A stretch of DNA of 64,000 nucleotides from Marinococcus sp. PL1-022. Lineage in GTDB: Bacteria > Bacillota > Bacilli > Bacillales > Marinococcaceae. Position numbers and translations under genes: made by a program. Below, in pieces: positions 35,479 to 45,752 of this stretch (positions are counted from its first letter, which is position 1; each line of letters begins with the position of its first letter). A model generated the notes under the pieces. That model was not told the DNA's origin, made no database searches, and saw nothing but the letters and a program-made list of their open reading frames with translations. The stretch is taken from assembly GCF_033845285.1 (NCBI RefSeq), contig NZ_JAWXCX010000001.1:1565495-1629494 (forward strand), read 5' to 3'.

Positions 35479-35850
35479 TAATTTTTGCCGTTCATAATCG
35501 GCTTTTACTGCATGGAGCGTTTTCAGCGATTTCTGGGAAAATTCATCTTCTTTACTTTCGAGCTCCTGCTCATAAGCATCAAACGCCTGTCGCAGAGATT
35601 CTTTATACGTCATGTCCGGTACTGTTTCGAGCGGCTTCACCGCTTTTTTCTGCACCCAGATTTTTTCTTTTTCCGCCAGCGCCCGGCGTTCGTGAAAAAT
35701 CGGCACATTTGTTTTCTTCGGCTGATGCAGATCTCCCTGCCGGGGGTGCTCCAGCACGACTTGTACTTCCATCAGCCACTGTTCGGGATTTTCTTTAACA
35801 GGGATCCCAACGTAAACTCCTGATTTATAAGGAAATCGATATTGTTCCAT
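35473..35850 (-). CDS. kapB: Kinase-associated protein KapB
   Basis: 125-residue protein of the KapB family, known from B. subtilis as a lipoprotein-like factor needed for sporulation kinase KinB activity. Family-typical parts are KSGVYVG near the N-terminus and VVLEHPRQGDLHQPK followed by FHERRALAEKEK. The latter is close to HPMQGDLHNPK...FHQRRALA in B. subtilis. Like many homologues it shows no lipobox, so a cytoplasmic SH3-like protein is more likely. The ribosome site AAGGTGG precedes the ATG. It follows a small membrane protein gene on the same strand by 19 bases and is likely co-transcribed. Confidence 0.85.
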   Translation of the reverse strand: MEQYRFPYKSGVYVGIPVKENPEQWLMEVQVVLEHPRQGDLHQPKKTNVPIFHERRALAEKEKIWVQKKAVKPLETVPDMTYKESLRQAFDAYEQELESKEDEFSQKSLKTLHAVKADYERQKLL

Positions 35851-35869
35851 TCTTTTTCCACCTTTCCTG

Positions 35870-36094
35870 TCAGCCTCCTGGCGTTATAGCAACAAACCAT
35901 TCCCACAGTATCTCTGCCCAGGGAGCCAGATGCGTGTTTGTCCATTCATTGTATTCGTCCCATCCGAGAAGCACCTGGGCCATCTCTCCGGAAAATGAAA
36001 CCATTACAAACAATAACGCCGTTGCCAAAATAAGTACGATGATGACTGCGTAAACCATTACTGCTGTTAAAATCCCTTTTGCAACCTTTTTCAA
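35870..36094 (-). CDS. Small membrane protein (74 aa)
   Basis: Not recognised. The TTG start at 36094 is supported by AGGAG six bases upstream. The protein has a basic N-terminus (MKKVAKG) and one strong transmembrane helix (about 8-32). A short extracytoplasmic tail rich in Trp and acidic residues follows (LLGWDEYNEWTNTHLAPWAEILWEWF). It precedes kapB by 19 bases, suggesting an operon. Its promoter shares an element with the addB promoter. Confidence 0.65.
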   Translation of the reverse strand: MKKVAKGILTAVMVYAVIIVLILATALLFVMVSFSGEMAQVLLGWDEYNEWTNTHLAPWAEILWEWFVAITPGG

Positions 36095-36125
36095 TGTGAC
36101 TCCTACTCCAACAAAGTTTTAATCT

Positions 36126-36171
36126 ATTGTATCAGATTATTAATAAAAATTCATTACAGTACGTGAAATTT
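36126..36171 (-). promoter_or_regulatory. Promoter of the small membrane protein/kapB, with copy C of the 19-bp element
   Basis: Minus-strand TGATACAAT (extended -10, box at 36126-36131) lies about 23 bases downstream of AATTTCACGTACTGTAAT. The addB promoter has the same element at a spacing one base longer. No conventional -35 is evident. Confidence 0.65.
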
Positions 36172-36182
36172 AAAAATCTTTT

Positions 36183-36216
36183 CTTGAAAAAGCCCGGATT
36201 GGCCGGACTTTTTCAT
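36183..36216 (-). terminator. Terminator of gltAB
   Basis: Stem GAAAAAGCCCGG / CCGGACTTTTTC (one mismatch) next to the gltB stop at 36218. Confidence 0.8.
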
Positions 36217-36217
36217 T

Positions 36218-37702
36218 TTACTGCAGGTTAGTCGTTCCCATCAGGAAACGGTCGCACTCCCGTGCTGCTTCACGTCCTTCATGGATAGCCCATACTACAA
36301 GGCTCTGACCGCGGCGGTTGTCGCCTGCTGCAAATACGTTTTCATGATTTGTGACATAGCTTCCGTATTCGGCATTTACCGTGCTTCGTTCTGTGCGTTC
36401 GACTTCCATCTGCTCCAGAAGCTCCTGCTCGGGACCGGTAAAGCCGACAGCGAGCAGTACGAGGTCTGCTTTCCAGACGCGCTCGGTTCCAGGCACTTCG
36501 TGACGAACTTTTTTGCCGTCTTCAAAGACCGTTTCCACTTCCACCGTATGAATTTCTTTTACCTGGCCTTTTTCGTTTCCGACAAATTTCTTTGTCATAA
36601 CTTTATATGCACGCGGGTCCTCGCCCTGAAGCGCGGCTGCTTCTTTGTGCCCGTCTTCCTGCTTATAAACAAGTGGATACAGCGGCCATGGATTGTCTTC
36701 CGGACGGTCGTTGTCCTTTTTTTTATTAATATCGAACTGTGTCAGAGAGGCACAGTTGTGACGAAGCGAGGTCGTAATACAGTCCACCCCGGTGTCCCCA
36801 CCGCCGATAACGATCACATGCTTATCCTTCGCGCTGATATATCTTCCGTCTTCGAGGTTCGAGTCCAACAGGGATTTAGTGTTTCCCCGCAGAAAGTCCA
36901 TCGCATAATGGATTCCTTTTAGACCGCGTCCTTCCGCCGGCACATCGCGGTGATTCTGCGCACCGGTACAGAGAATAACTGAATCGTATTCTTCATCGAG
37001 CTGTTCAGAGGTAATATCTTTTCCTACATCGACACTCGTCCGGAATTCGATGCCCTCTTCTTCCATAATGTCTGTTCTTCTTGTAATTGTTTCATTTTCA
37101 AGCTTTACTTCCGGAATGCCGTAGGCAAGCAGCCCGCCGATGCGGTCGTCTTTTTCGAACACCGTCACCATGTGGCCGGCCCGGTTTAACTGCTGGGCGG
37201 CTGCAAGTCCTGCCGGACCGGAACCGATCACTGCTACTTTTTTGCCGGTTCTTGATTTTGGCGGATCAGCCGTAATCCATCCTTCTTTAAAACCTTTTTC
37301 TACGATGTGGTATTCAATGGATTTGATAGTTACCGGATCATCGTTGATGGCTACTGTGCAGGAGCCTTCGCAAGGAGCCGGGCACACTCTCCCGGTAAAT
37401 TCCGGAAAGTTGTTCGTTTTATGCAGACGTGTCAATGCTTCCTGCCATTTTCCACGATAAACAAGATCATTCCATTCCGGAATCAAATTGTATACGGGAC
37501 AGCCGATTTCATCGGAACCAACCATGGAAGTACCGGCCTGACAGAACGGGATCGCACAGTCCATACAGCGGGCGCCCTGCTCCTGAAGCTTGTCTTCCGG
37601 CATCATGACTTGAAACTCCTGCCAGTTTTTCACCCGTTCGAGCGGGTCCAGTTTACTTGGAGCTTCTCTTTTATATTCCAGAAAACCTGTTGGTTTCCCC
37701 AT
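36218..37702 (-). CDS. gltB: Glutamate synthase small (beta) subunit
   Basis: NADPH-oxidising subunit of glutamate synthase (Bacillus GltB; GltD in enteric naming), feeding electrons to the large subunit. About 494 residues: an N-terminal 4Fe-4S region with CMDCAIPFCQ...CPVYNLIPEW and TGRVCPAPCEGSC, then an FAD motif (VIGSGPAGLAAAQQL). An NADPH motif (VIGGGDTGVDC) and a C-terminal FAD motif (VFAAGDNRRGQSLVVWA) follow. The ATG at 37702 (MGKPTGFLEYKR) matches the family start and has GGGAG eight bases upstream. It is 90 bases after gltA, with a hairpin between. Confidence 0.95.
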   Translation of the reverse strand: MGKPTGFLEYKREAPSKLDPLERVKNWQEFQVMMPEDKLQEQGARCMDCAIPFCQAGTSMVGSDEIGCPVYNLIPEWNDLVYRGKWQEALTRLHKTNNFPEFTGRVCPAPCEGSCTVAINDDPVTIKSIEYHIVEKGFKEGWITADPPKSRTGKKVAVIGSGPAGLAAAQQLNRAGHMVTVFEKDDRIGGLLAYGIPEVKLENETITRRTDIMEEEGIEFRTSVDVGKDITSEQLDEEYDSVILCTGAQNHRDVPAEGRGLKGIHYAMDFLRGNTKSLLDSNLEDGRYISAKDKHVIVIGGGDTGVDCITTSLRHNCASLTQFDINKKKDNDRPEDNPWPLYPLVYKQEDGHKEAAALQGEDPRAYKVMTKKFVGNEKGQVKEIHTVEVETVFEDGKKVRHEVPGTERVWKADLVLLAVGFTGPEQELLEQMEVERTERSTVNAEYGSYVTNHENVFAAGDNRRGQSLVVWAIHEGREAARECDRFLMGTTNLQ

Positions 37703-37764
37703 TTCCCTCACTCCCATTTTTAACGTTGTATGCTGTGCATTCAACGCCTTTATTCGAAAAGCCA

Positions 37765-37785
37765 GGAAGGCTCTGAAAGCCTTCC
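37765..37785 (-). terminator. Hairpin between gltA and gltB, possible partial terminator
   Basis: Perfect 8-bp stem GGAAGGCT / AGCCTTCC, followed on the minus strand by GGCTTTTCG. The T-run is short, so partial termination or message processing is more likely than full termination. Confidence 0.5.
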
Positions 37786-37792
37786 CGGACTA

Positions 37793-40700
37793 TTAATTTC
37801 CAGTGACTTTTTCTTTATCTTTATCTTCTTCTGTCGTGGCTTCCTGGAAAGCTTCGAGCACAGCGTCTGATTCGCTCAAGCCGTTGTCTATTCTTTCCTG
37901 GATCGACTGCAGCATTGCCTGATAGTCATACGGAATGACCTTCACGAAATGCTTGCGTTCGGTCTCCCAGCCGGCCAGGATGCGCTCTGCAGCTTCACTG
38001 CCCGTCTGCTTTCCGTGAGATTCAATCATTTGGCGGATCTCCTGCTCATCCCCGGCAGATTCGATCACCTCAAGGCCTACCATTTCGCTGTTGTATTTAC
38101 TTTCAAGCGTATGGTCAGGGTCGTACACGTACGCTACGCCGCCCGACATACCCGCTGCAAAGTTTTTCCCGGTAACGCCAAGATTAACGACAACACCGCC
38201 AGTCATATATTCACAGCCATGGTCCCCGACGCCTTCTACGACGACTCTTGCACCACTGTTTCTGACACAGAACCGCTCACCGGCCACCCCGCGGATGTAA
38301 GCCTCCCCGGACGTAGCTCCGTAAAACGTCGTGTTTCCAATAATGATATTATCTTCCGCATCAAATGTAGAAGTATCCGGCGGCGTGACGATCAATTTTC
38401 CGCCTGACAGACCTTTGCCGATATAGTCATTGGCATCGCCAATCAGGCTCATTGTCATGCCTTTAGGAATAAACGCCCCGAAGCTCTGGCCGGCCGAACC
38501 GTAGAAAGTAAATCTGATAGTGTCCTCCGGCAGGCCTTCGGCACCGTACTTCTGCGTAATTTCGCTTCCAAGCATCGTCCCGGCCACACGATTGGTGTTT
38601 TGGATACCAAACTCCCCAAACACCGGTGTCTGTGATTCAAGAGCGTCCTTCGCCGCATGCTTTAGCGTCGTTTCATCAAGAGATATATTCAGCTCATGGT
38701 CCTGTTTAATGTGGGCCACGTGCTTGGATTGATTTTTCGCTTTCGGGCGGTGAAGCAGGTTCGACAGGTTCACGGTCTGTGCTTTTTTATTATTCACCGA
38801 GTCCACCTGCTTCAGCACTTCGGTGTGCCCCACCATATCATCAATGCTTTGGAAACCGAGTTCCGCCATGATTTCACGAAGCTCTTCAGCCACAAATGTC
38901 ATGAAGTTTACGACATTGTCCGGCTTGCCCATGAACTTTTTACGCAGTTCAGGGTTTTGGGTTGCAACACCTACCGGGCATGTATCGAGATGACACACAC
39001 GCATGATGACACAGCCGAGTACAACGAGCGGTGCTGTGGAAAATGCATATTCTTCCGCACCGAGAAGAGCGGCCACCGCGACATCGCGGCCCGTCATCAG
39101 CTTGCCGTCTGTTTCCACTGAAATCCGGTTCCGCAAATTGTTCATGACAAGCGTCTGATGCGTTTCTGCGAGACCGATTTCCCACGGAAGGCCGGCATGC
39201 TTAATGCTCGTGCGGGCAGCGGCGCCTGTGCCGCCGTCGTAGCCGCTGATAACTACATGGTCAGCTCGGCCCTTCGCGACGCCGGCAGCAATCGTACCAA
39301 CGCCGGTTCCTGAAACAAGCTTCACACTGACCCGGGCGTTTGGATTGGCGTTTTTCAAGTCATGGATCAGTTCGGCTAAATCTTCAATCGAATAGATATC
39401 GTGGTGTGGAGGAGGCGAAATCAGGCCTACGCCTGCAGTCGTTCCGCGCACTTCCGCAATCCACGGATACACCTTTTTGCCGGGAAGCTGGCCGCCTTCG
39501 CCAGGCTTTGCCCCCTGGGCAATTTTGATTTGTATTTCGTCGGCATTAACCAGGTAGTGACTCGTAACCCCAAAGCGTCCCGAAGCCACCTGTTTGATCG
39601 CGCTCCGGCGAAGGTCGCCATTTTCATCCGGGGTAAACCGCTCTGGATTTTCCCCGCCTTCACCCGTATTCGATTTCCCGCCGATACGGTTCATAGCGAT
39701 TGCAAGCGCCTCGTGAGCCTCCTCGGAGATGGAACCGAATGACATCGCTCCGGTTTTAAAGCGTTTGAAGATATTTTCTGCCGGCTCCACTTCATCGATA
39801 CTGATCGGCTCGCGGACACCTTTATCAAACTCAAGCAGACCGCGGAGCGTTGTCTGCTCCTGTTCCTGTTTATCGATAGCGTCTGAATACTTTTTAAACA
39901 GCGTAAAATCATTGGTTTTTGCAGCGTGCTGCAGCATATGGATCGTATGCGGATTGTATTGATGAGGTTCACCGTACCGTCTCCACTGCAGGTCGTCCCC
40001 CGGATCAAGCGTTGTATCCAGCCCTTCACGGTCATTGTAGGCGCGGAAGTGGCGTTCGAGAACGTCTTCTGCAATGATCTCCGTGCTCACGCCGCCGATT
40101 CTCGAGGATGTCCATGTGAAATAGCGGTTGATTACTTCGTCATTAATGCCAACGGCTTCAAAAACCTGCGCCCCCCGGTAGCTTTGTACCGTGGAAATGC
40201 CTATTTTTGAGAGGACTTTCATGATGCCTTTTGTGGCACCTTTAATATACGTGCTTACCGCTTCAACGTACGAGCCTTCCATTAATCCTTCTTTGATCAT
40301 GTCATCGACCGAATCAAAGACAAGGTATGGGTTGATTACCTCTGCCCCGTACCCGAGCAGTACCGCAAGATGGTGTACTTCCCTTGGCTCGGCACTTTCA
40401 AGCACAAGGCTTACGTCTGTACGGCGGCCTGTGCGGATGAGATGGTGGTGCAGTCCGCTGACCGCCAGCAGCGCCGGTATCGGAGCATAATTCCCATTCA
40501 CATCACGATCGCTTAATATAAGCATAGTCGAGCCTTCATCAATGACCTGGTCCGCCTGCTCAAATATACGTTCGAGGGCACGTTCCATTTCATTGGCTCC
40601 TTTTGCTGCTTCAAAAACGATGGAAAGCGTGGAAGCTGCAAATCCTTCCAGTTCATTGGAGCGGAGCTTGGCTAAATCTTCGTTATTGACAATCGGTTTT

Positions 40701-42400
40701 TTTAAATACAACTGCTGGGCATGCGATGGCTTTGGATCGAGCAGATTGCCCTGCTTTCCGATAGTCGTGCCGACAGCAGTGACTATTTCCTCACGGATAG
40801 CGTCTATCGGCGGATTTGTCACCTGGGCAAACAGCTGTTTAAAGTAGTTGTACAAAAGCTGGGGCTTTTTCGAAAGCACAGCAAGCGGAGAGTCGTAGCC
40901 CATCGAGCTGACCGGGTCGCCCGATCCGGTGGCGAGTGGCTTCACCACTTTTTCCAATTCCTCATACGTATAGCCGAAGGCCAGCTGACGCTGCTCTAAC
41001 TTTTCAAAATTGGTATTGTATACGTCCTGGCTTTCAAGCAAATCCTCTAAATCCGTCAGGTATTCATCTGTCCATTCCTGATACGGATGCTCTCCGGCAA
41101 TTTTATCCTTGATCTCTCCGTCAGGAACGATACGTCCTTCTTCAAGATCGACAAGCAGCATATGACCGGGATGCAGACGTTCTTTATATAAAACGTCTTC
41201 CGGGGCGATATCAAGCACTCCCACCTCTGAAGACATAACAATCTGGTCGTCTTTAGTAACGTAATAACGGGCCGGACGCAGGCCATTTCTGTCGAGACAG
41301 GCGCCGATCTGGCTTCCGTCGGTGTATGCGATCGCTGTTGGACCGTCCCATGGCTCCATCAGGCAGCTGTGGTATTGATAAAACGCACGTCTTTTTTCAT
41401 TCATGAGCGGGTTGTTCTGCCAAGGCTCAGGAATCATCATCATCGCAGCATGCGGCATTTTATGCCCGGACAATGTCAGAAATTCAAACGCATTATCAAA
41501 CATTGACGAGTCACTGCCTTCAGCATCCACCACCGGATGAACCTTCTCCATGTCGCTGCCAAAGAGATCTGATTCAAATTTTGGCTCTCTCGCATGCATC
41601 CAGTTAACGTTTCCTTTAATCGTGTTGATTTCCCCGTTATGAATAAGGTAACGGTTCGGGTGCGCCCGCTCCCAGCTTGGAAACGTATTCGTGGAGAAAC
41701 GGGAGTGCACAAGCGCCAGTGCTGTTTCAAACTGCCGGTCGTTTAAATCTTTGTAGAACTGGTTAAGCTGCTCTGTGGTAAGCATTCCCTTATACACAAT
41801 GGTCCGCGAGGACAGGCTTGCAAAATAGAAGCTGTCCTGGTCATGAAGCTTAACCCCGTGTTCATGCTCGGAGCGTTTTCTGACAATATACAATTTTCGC
41901 TCAAAATCTTCCCGCGTTTTTACATTTTCCGGACGTTTAATAAACAGCTGGCGGATGGCGGGCATAGCTGAGAGTGCCGCGTTTCCAAGCATGGAGTCGT
42001 CAGAAGGCACTTCACGCCAGCCGAGCAGCGGCAGCCCCTCTTCTTCCACCATTTTTTCGATTGCCTGTTCGCACTGGGCACGCCGGGTGTGATCTACAGG
42101 CAGAAACAGCATCCCAACCCCGTAATTGCCTTCCTCCGGGATGGAAAAACCGAGCTCATTTTCTTTATTTTTAAAGAAACGATGCGGAATTTGCAGAAGC
42201 ATTCCCGCGCCGTCCCCGGTATTCACTTCATCTCCCTGACCACCGCGGTGGTCCAGATTTCTTAAAATTTGCAATCCTTTTTCAACAATATCATGCGATT
42301 TTTTCCCTTTAATATCCGCAAGAAAACCAATCCCACAGTTATCCTTCTCAAACTGGGAGTCATACAAGCCTTCTTTATAATTTTTTCTAGGCAATAACAT
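37793..42400 (-). CDS. gltA: Glutamate synthase large (alpha) subunit
   Basis: Converts glutamine and 2-oxoglutarate to two glutamates (Bacillus GltA; GltB in enteric naming). About 1535 residues: a short propeptide ending EKDN, then the Ntn amidotransferase nucleophile Cys ([11 protein letters not shown]). A central FMN synthase domain follows, with the 3Fe-4S cysteines in [15 protein letters not shown], and a C-terminal GXGXG-repeat domain. The ATG at 42400 is chosen because the longer frame would start inside the -10 box at 42452-42457, which cannot be transcribed. This choice also leaves a normal-length propeptide. It is the first gene of gltA-gltB. Confidence 0.95.
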   Translation of the reverse strand: MLLPRKNYKEGLYDSQFEKDNCGIGFLADIKGKKSHDIVEKGLQILRNLDHRGGQGDEVNTGDGAGMLLQIPHRFFKNKENELGFSIPEEGNYGVGMLFLPVDHTRRAQCEQAIEKMVEEEGLPLLGWREVPSDDSMLGNAALSAMPAIRQLFIKRPENVKTREDFERKLYIVRKRSEHEHGVKLHDQDSFYFASLSSRTIVYKGMLTTEQLNQFYKDLNDRQFETALALVHSRFSTNTFPSWERAHPNRYLIHNGEINTIKGNVNWMHAREPKFESDLFGSDMEKVHPVVDAEGSDSSMFDNAFEFLTLSGHKMPHAAMMMIPEPWQNNPLMNEKRRAFYQYHSCLMEPWDGPTAIAYTDGSQIGACLDRNGLRPARYYVTKDDQIVMSSEVGVLDIAPEDVLYKERLHPGHMLLVDLEEGRIVPDGEIKDKIAGEHPYQEWTDEYLTDLEDLLESQDVYNTNFEKLEQRQLAFGYTYEELEKVVKPLATGSGDPVSSMGYDSPLAVLSKKPQLLYNYFKQLFAQVTNPPIDAIREEIVTAVGTTIGKQGNLLDPKPSHAQQLYLKKPIVNNEDLAKLRSNELEGFAASTLSIVFEAAKGANEMERALERIFEQADQVIDEGSTMLILSDRDVNGNYAPIPALLAVSGLHHHLIRTGRRTDVSLVLESAEPREVHHLAVLLGYGAEVINPYLVFDSVDDMIKEGLMEGSYVEAVSTYIKGATKGIMKVLSKIGISTVQSYRGAQVFEAVGINDEVINRYFTWTSSRIGGVSTEIIAEDVLERHFRAYNDREGLDTTLDPGDDLQWRRYGEPHQYNPHTIHMLQHAAKTNDFTLFKKYSDAIDKQEQEQTTLRGLLEFDKGVREPISIDEVEPAENIFKRFKTGAMSFGSISEEAHEALAIAMNRIGGKSNTGEGGENPERFTPDENGDLRRSAIKQVASGRFGVTSHYLVNADEIQIKIAQGAKPGEGGQLPGKKVYPWIAEVRGTTAGVGLISPPPHHDIYSIEDLAELIHDLKNANPNARVSVKLVSGTGVGTIAAGVAKGRADHVVISGYDGGTGAAARTSIKHAGLPWEIGLAETHQTLVMNNLRNRISVETDGKLMTGRDVAVAALLGAEEYAFSTAPLVVLGCVIMRVCHLDTCPVGVATQNPELRKKFMGKPDNVVNFMTFVAEELREIMAELGFQSIDDMVGHTEVLKQVDSVNNKKAQTVNLSNLLHRPKAKNQSKHVAHIKQDHELNISLDETTLKHAAKDALESQTPVFGEFGIQNTNRVAGTMLGSEITQKYGAEGLPEDTIRFTFYGSAGQSFGAFIPKGMTMSLIGDANDYIGKGLSGGKLIVTPPDTSTFDAEDNIIIGNTTFYGATSGEAYIRGVAGERFCVRNSGARVVVEGVGDHGCEYMTGGVVVNLGVTGKNFAAGMSGGVAYVYDPDHTLESKYNSEMVGLEVIESAGDEQEIRQMIESHGKQTGSEAAERILAGWETERKHFVKVIPYDYQAMLQSIQERIDNGLSESDAVLEAFQEATTEEDKDKEKVTGN

Positions 42401-42451
42401 ATACCCCTCTCCACCTCTCTCCATGGTGTCCAAATTTAAATTGGTTTGCAT

Positions 42452-42480
42452 ATTATATCATTTTTCTAAACATTCGACAA
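42452..42480 (-). promoter_or_regulatory. gltA promoter
   Basis: Minus-strand TTGTCG (42475-42480), an exact 17-base spacer and TATAAT (42452-42457), with TGA before the -10. The transcript would start near 42445, 45 bases before the gltA ATG. Confidence 0.85.
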
Positions 42481-42505
42481 ATTAAGATTTGAGTTCCACT
42501 AGTCA

Positions 42506-42519
42506 TGTAAACGCTTATA
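42506..42519. promoter_or_regulatory. cre-like site upstream of the gltA promoter
   Basis: TGTAAACGCTTATA differs from the catabolite-responsive element consensus (TGWAANCGNTNWCA) only near its end. Its position, about 60-75 bases upstream of the predicted start point, would suit activation by CcpA. Confidence 0.45.
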
Positions 42520-42591
42520 GAAAGGTGTGTAAGCTTTTATTCTTTCAGCACTCTTTTATATTCATACGTTTAAAAGAATAAATATCCAACC

Positions 42592-43344
42592 CTATACATG
42601 CCATTCATAGTAGCCCGTTCCGGTCCGGGCGTCTGTCATCCGCTCGATCATTGTAATTTTTCCGTCTTTACGCACAATAAACATGGTCTGGCATCTCGTT
42701 TTGTATTCCGGGAGATCAATAAACATCGATGAGAGCTGTTTCTCAAGCTGTTTATCCACCCCAGTATCTGGAAGGTCCTGGTCGGCGGCCGGCTCTGCAT
42801 TTTGCATTGCTTTAAAAAAGGCGTCAGGGTCCAGCGTGCTTTTTGAAGAAGCAAGCAGTGCTTCCACATGCTTTTTTGCTTTTTCGACCTTCGGCCAGGG
42901 CGTGTTCAAAGACGCATTGCTGAGCGCGTGAACTCCTGGTGCAAGACGCTCTGCATATGGCCCTTCCTTGTGATTATGTAAATAAAAAATTTCCTTCTCT
43001 GAGCCGGCAATCATGTTGAACCCTCTGTACTCGTTCCGGTCTTTTTCCACCGATTCAATGGCCTGCTTCGTTTCGCCCCGCAAAAACCGCAGCGGCAGAT
43101 GCCCACGTGATTTTTCACCGGCTTCCATACCTGGCCTCCGAATGTTTGTCACAGCCGCAAACCGTCCGGAAAGACTGCCTCCCATCCATGTACCGCCCTG
43201 CTGTAAATCTTTCCCTGCAATGATGTCTTCCCCCTGCCATTTATGAAGGCGTTGTGTCGGCCGTTCTAAAAATTCATCCCGGTTAGAAACAACGACAAGC
43301 GGAAACCACGGATGCACCTGGTACGCAAAAGCAATTAAACACAT
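42592..43344 (-). CDS. NRDE-family protein (TANGO2-like)
   Basis: 250-residue protein of the NRDE/TANGO2 family, named for the N-terminal motif seen here as SNRDEFLERPT. The product begins MCLIAFAYQVHP, with Cys2 able to act as an N-terminal nucleophile. GGTWMGGSLSGRFAAVTN and HALSNASLNTPWPKV follow, both typical. The biochemical role in bacteria is unsettled. It lies upstream of gltA on the same strand, but gltA has its own strong promoter. A weak candidate promoter for this gene is TTGAAA-16-TATAGA on the minus strand (43522-43549). Confidence 0.88.
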   Translation of the reverse strand: MCLIAFAYQVHPWFPLVVVSNRDEFLERPTQRLHKWQGEDIIAGKDLQQGGTWMGGSLSGRFAAVTNIRRPGMEAGEKSRGHLPLRFLRGETKQAIESVEKDRNEYRGFNMIAGSEKEIFYLHNHKEGPYAERLAPGVHALSNASLNTPWPKVEKAKKHVEALLASSKSTLDPDAFFKAMQNAEPAADQDLPDTGVDKQLEKQLSSMFIDLPEYKTRCQTMFIVRKDGKITMIERMTDARTGTGYYEWHV

Positions 43345-43733
43345 GCCATTCGTTCCTTTCTTATTTCAGCGGTAGTTCTTTGCACGCTGAATCTGATTCG
43401 TCGTTATCCGCTATTGTTTTGTGAATAGAGCAAATACTTCTTCCATTGAACAGCACTTGCTGGAGCTGGCAATTCTCCCTGAAAAACCCCCTGGCTGCTG
43501 CCGACTGGTTTATATACTGCTTCTATAATATGTTACAAAAAATTTTCAAAATTGCAAAGTAAAATGATTTATTCTGTCCAGCAGGGCAAGGCTCTTCTAA
43601 TGGACATTTTTTTACTATTGCCCGCTCTAATGCTAAACTATAAGTATTATACTTCCTGTTTATAAACTATTATTAATGATTATACGATATATAAGTAAAG
43701 GCCCCGCCGAATTCACTATGAGGAGGAATCCGT
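43345..43733. other. Intergenic region between divergent NRDE and telA genes
   Basis: About 390 bases, AT-rich on the telA side. It must contain both promoters. The minus-strand candidate TTGAAA-16-TATAGA (43522-43549) would leave a leader of about 175 bases. On the plus side I see several AT-rich -10-like hexamers near 43635-43660 but no convincing -35. No gene or stable hairpin with a T-run was found. Confidence 0.5.
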
Positions 43734-44789
43734 ATGACTGATGAGCCCAACACAAATCAAGAAGATTTAACTCCCTCCACGAACGAAGGGAAAAGCAAGG
43801 AAGAAGCTGAAAAATTTATTGAACGCTTTAAAAGTGAAAAAGATACAGATCAGCTTGTAAGTACTCTCGGTGGTCTTGGGGAAGCGGAGCAGCGCAAAGC
43901 CGGTGACTCCCTTGAAGCATTGAAGCGGCCCGTCCGGGAAATGATGGATCAAAAAGACAATGAGCTTCCCGATAAGCTTCATGAATTAAAAACAGTGGTC
44001 GGCGAACTTGAACCGGAATATTTGAAAGAAGGCCGCCTGCAGAAAACGATGAATAAAATTTTACGCCGTGATCCGGTCGAACAATACGCGAAAAAATATG
44101 AAACCGTGGAATCCCAGGTGGACAATATTATTCACGGCCTACTCGCCGGCCGGGACAAGCTGCAGGAAGACAACGTCATGCTTGAAGAATTAAAAGAAAC
44201 GGCCATTAAGCGCATTGAAGAACTCGAAATACAGATTGAAACCGGCAAGCAGCTGAATTCCATGCTTGAGGAAGAAATGCTCGAGGAACAATGGCGCGAC
44301 AACCCGGCCGCTATTCAAAAGGGGCAGCAAAAAGTAATATCCCGGGTAAAAAACATGACCCAGGCAGTTATGGTCCTTCAGCAGTCAATTGCTTCAATCG
44401 ATCTGATTGTCGATAACAATGGAAAGCTCGAGGAAGCGATTTTTAACGCCATTACCATGACGAAAAACATCGTTACCGTCACCGCTTCCATCCAGCTTGC
44501 TCTTGGCAACCAGCGGAAAGTGATCAATGCGGTGCAGAGTGTTAACGAATCTACTGAAAATATGCTCACCAACAATGCACGTATGCTGAAAGAAAACACG
44601 GCCGACACCCTGAAGACACTCGAAGAGCCGGCTATCGCCCTCGAAACGTTCCAGCAGGCTTACCAGGATGTGTACGAGGCCATCCAGATGACGGAGCAGT
44701 CCAATGAACGTATTGTCGCCTCAAGTAAACAGTTCATTTCCGAAATGGATGAATTAAACAAGCAGATGAAACACAAATTGTTAAACTAA
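43734..44789 (+). CDS. telA: TelA/YaaN-family toxic anion resistance protein
   Basis: 351-residue helical protein of the TelA (tellurite/toxic anion resistance, YaaN) family. The N-terminus is acidic and flexible; the rest is coiled-coil-like helix. Family-typical portions are LPDKLHELKTVVGELEP, PVEQYAKKYETVESQVDNI, QRKVINAVQSVNESTENML and LKENTADTLKTLEEPA. The molecular function is not established; stress and envelope roles are proposed. The ribosome site GAGGAGG precedes the ATG. It heads a three-gene unit with two poorly known proteins, 30 and 21 bases apart. Confidence 0.9.
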   Translation: MTDEPNTNQEDLTPSTNEGKSKEEAEKFIERFKSEKDTDQLVSTLGGLGEAEQRKAGDSLEALKRPVREMMDQKDNELPDKLHELKTVVGELEPEYLKEGRLQKTMNKILRRDPVEQYAKKYETVESQVDNIIHGLLAGRDKLQEDNVMLEELKETAIKRIEELEIQIETGKQLNSMLEEEMLEEQWRDNPAAIQKGQQKVISRVKNMTQAVMVLQQSIASIDLIVDNNGKLEEAIFNAITMTKNIVTVTASIQLALGNQRKVINAVQSVNESTENMLTNNARMLKENTADTLKTLEEPAIALETFQQAYQDVYEAIQMTEQSNERIVASSKQFISEMDELNKQMKHKLLN

Positions 44790-44819
44790 TAGATCCCAAT
44801 GTATAGGACGGTGAATCCC

Positions 44820-45731
44820 TTGGCTAACAGATGGTTCGAACATCCCTGGGTTGAACGCTTCCTGCCGGACCATATGCGCCCGGTGGATGATCATATCTTC
44901 TCCGACAGCCACGGATTGTTTATCGTGGAGGAAATGGAAGCCGCAATCGACCGGGTGATTGCCCGCGCGGATGAACTCCGGCAGTCCAGGCGCCTGAAAC
45001 GCGAAAACGAACTTTTTTTGTTCCGCATGAAGCTGACCGCCCGGCGAATCCGCATTACAAGCTTTGAAAAAGAGCGGTCCCAGGCGGCCATTCAAAAAAC
45101 AGTGACGATTGACTACGTACGAAGTACTGACGGCCACACTCCGGCTTTTTTGCGGGAAGCGCTGGTGCATTATATGAAAAACGGAAAAATGCATGCCCGC
45201 AATATTGAAAAATCGTCCTACTTTCAGCATATTTTCCGCAAGCTTGAAGTGCTCGATTACACCCTTCAGGGCCGTGCGCCCCGGGACATTCAGCTGCAGA
45301 CAGCCGAACCGGTACAGAAAGAGGAAGTACCGGAGGACGAGCCAGCAAAATGGCATAAAGCGCTCGACCGCTTTCATCAGCACTACGTGAAGCAAAAGAG
45401 CAGCCTCCCGGCAGATATTCACCAGGAGCTGCAGCAGATTGACAGCGAGCTTGAGGAGCTGCGCTCTTCGCCCTCCCTGCAGCTTGATGTAGAGGATGAG
45501 TATTTGGTCGAGCGGATGCTTGGCCGTGAAATACCGGACCTGATCGAAACGTACAGACTGCTTGAACCAAATCACAGAAATGAGCAGCATGGTGCTCTGC
45601 TGCAGGCGCTTGAAGCGATGCGCGGACGGATCAGCTCGCTGCGCATGGAACAAAATGACGTTCATGCCCGAAAAATGCGCCAGCTGTTGAAGGTAAACGA
45701 AAAAAGATATCGGCAGGAAAAGAAATTTTAA
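44820..45731 (+). CDS. Hypothetical helical protein in the telA operon (303 aa)
   Basis: Not recognised. I choose the TTG at 44820 (MANRWFEHPWVERFL), which has AGGACGGTG six bases upstream; the ATG at 44799 has no ribosome site. The protein is rich in Arg, Glu and Gln, largely helical, with no membrane segment, signal peptide or cysteine. Its C-terminal 100 residues look coiled-coil (EELRSSPSLQLDVEDEYLVERML; ALLQALEAMRGRISSLRMEQ). In B. subtilis yaaN is preceded by xpaC, but I see no membrane anchor or clear XpaC likeness here. Position implies a joint role with TelA. Confidence 0.7.
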   Translation: MANRWFEHPWVERFLPDHMRPVDDHIFSDSHGLFIVEEMEAAIDRVIARADELRQSRRLKRENELFLFRMKLTARRIRITSFEKERSQAAIQKTVTIDYVRSTDGHTPAFLREALVHYMKNGKMHARNIEKSSYFQHIFRKLEVLDYTLQGRAPRDIQLQTAEPVQKEEVPEDEPAKWHKALDRFHQHYVKQKSSLPADIHQELQQIDSELEELRSSPSLQLDVEDEYLVERMLGREIPDLIETYRLLEPNHRNEQHGALLQALEAMRGRISSLRMEQNDVHARKMRQLLKVNEKRYRQEKKF

Positions 45732-45752
45732 AGGTATAAAGCGAGGTCCATT

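Noticed and set aside
42401-42451. Longer start for gltA (at 42451)
   Set aside because: It would begin upstream of the predicted transcription start, next to the -10 box; the ATG at 42400 has the proper site and propeptide length.
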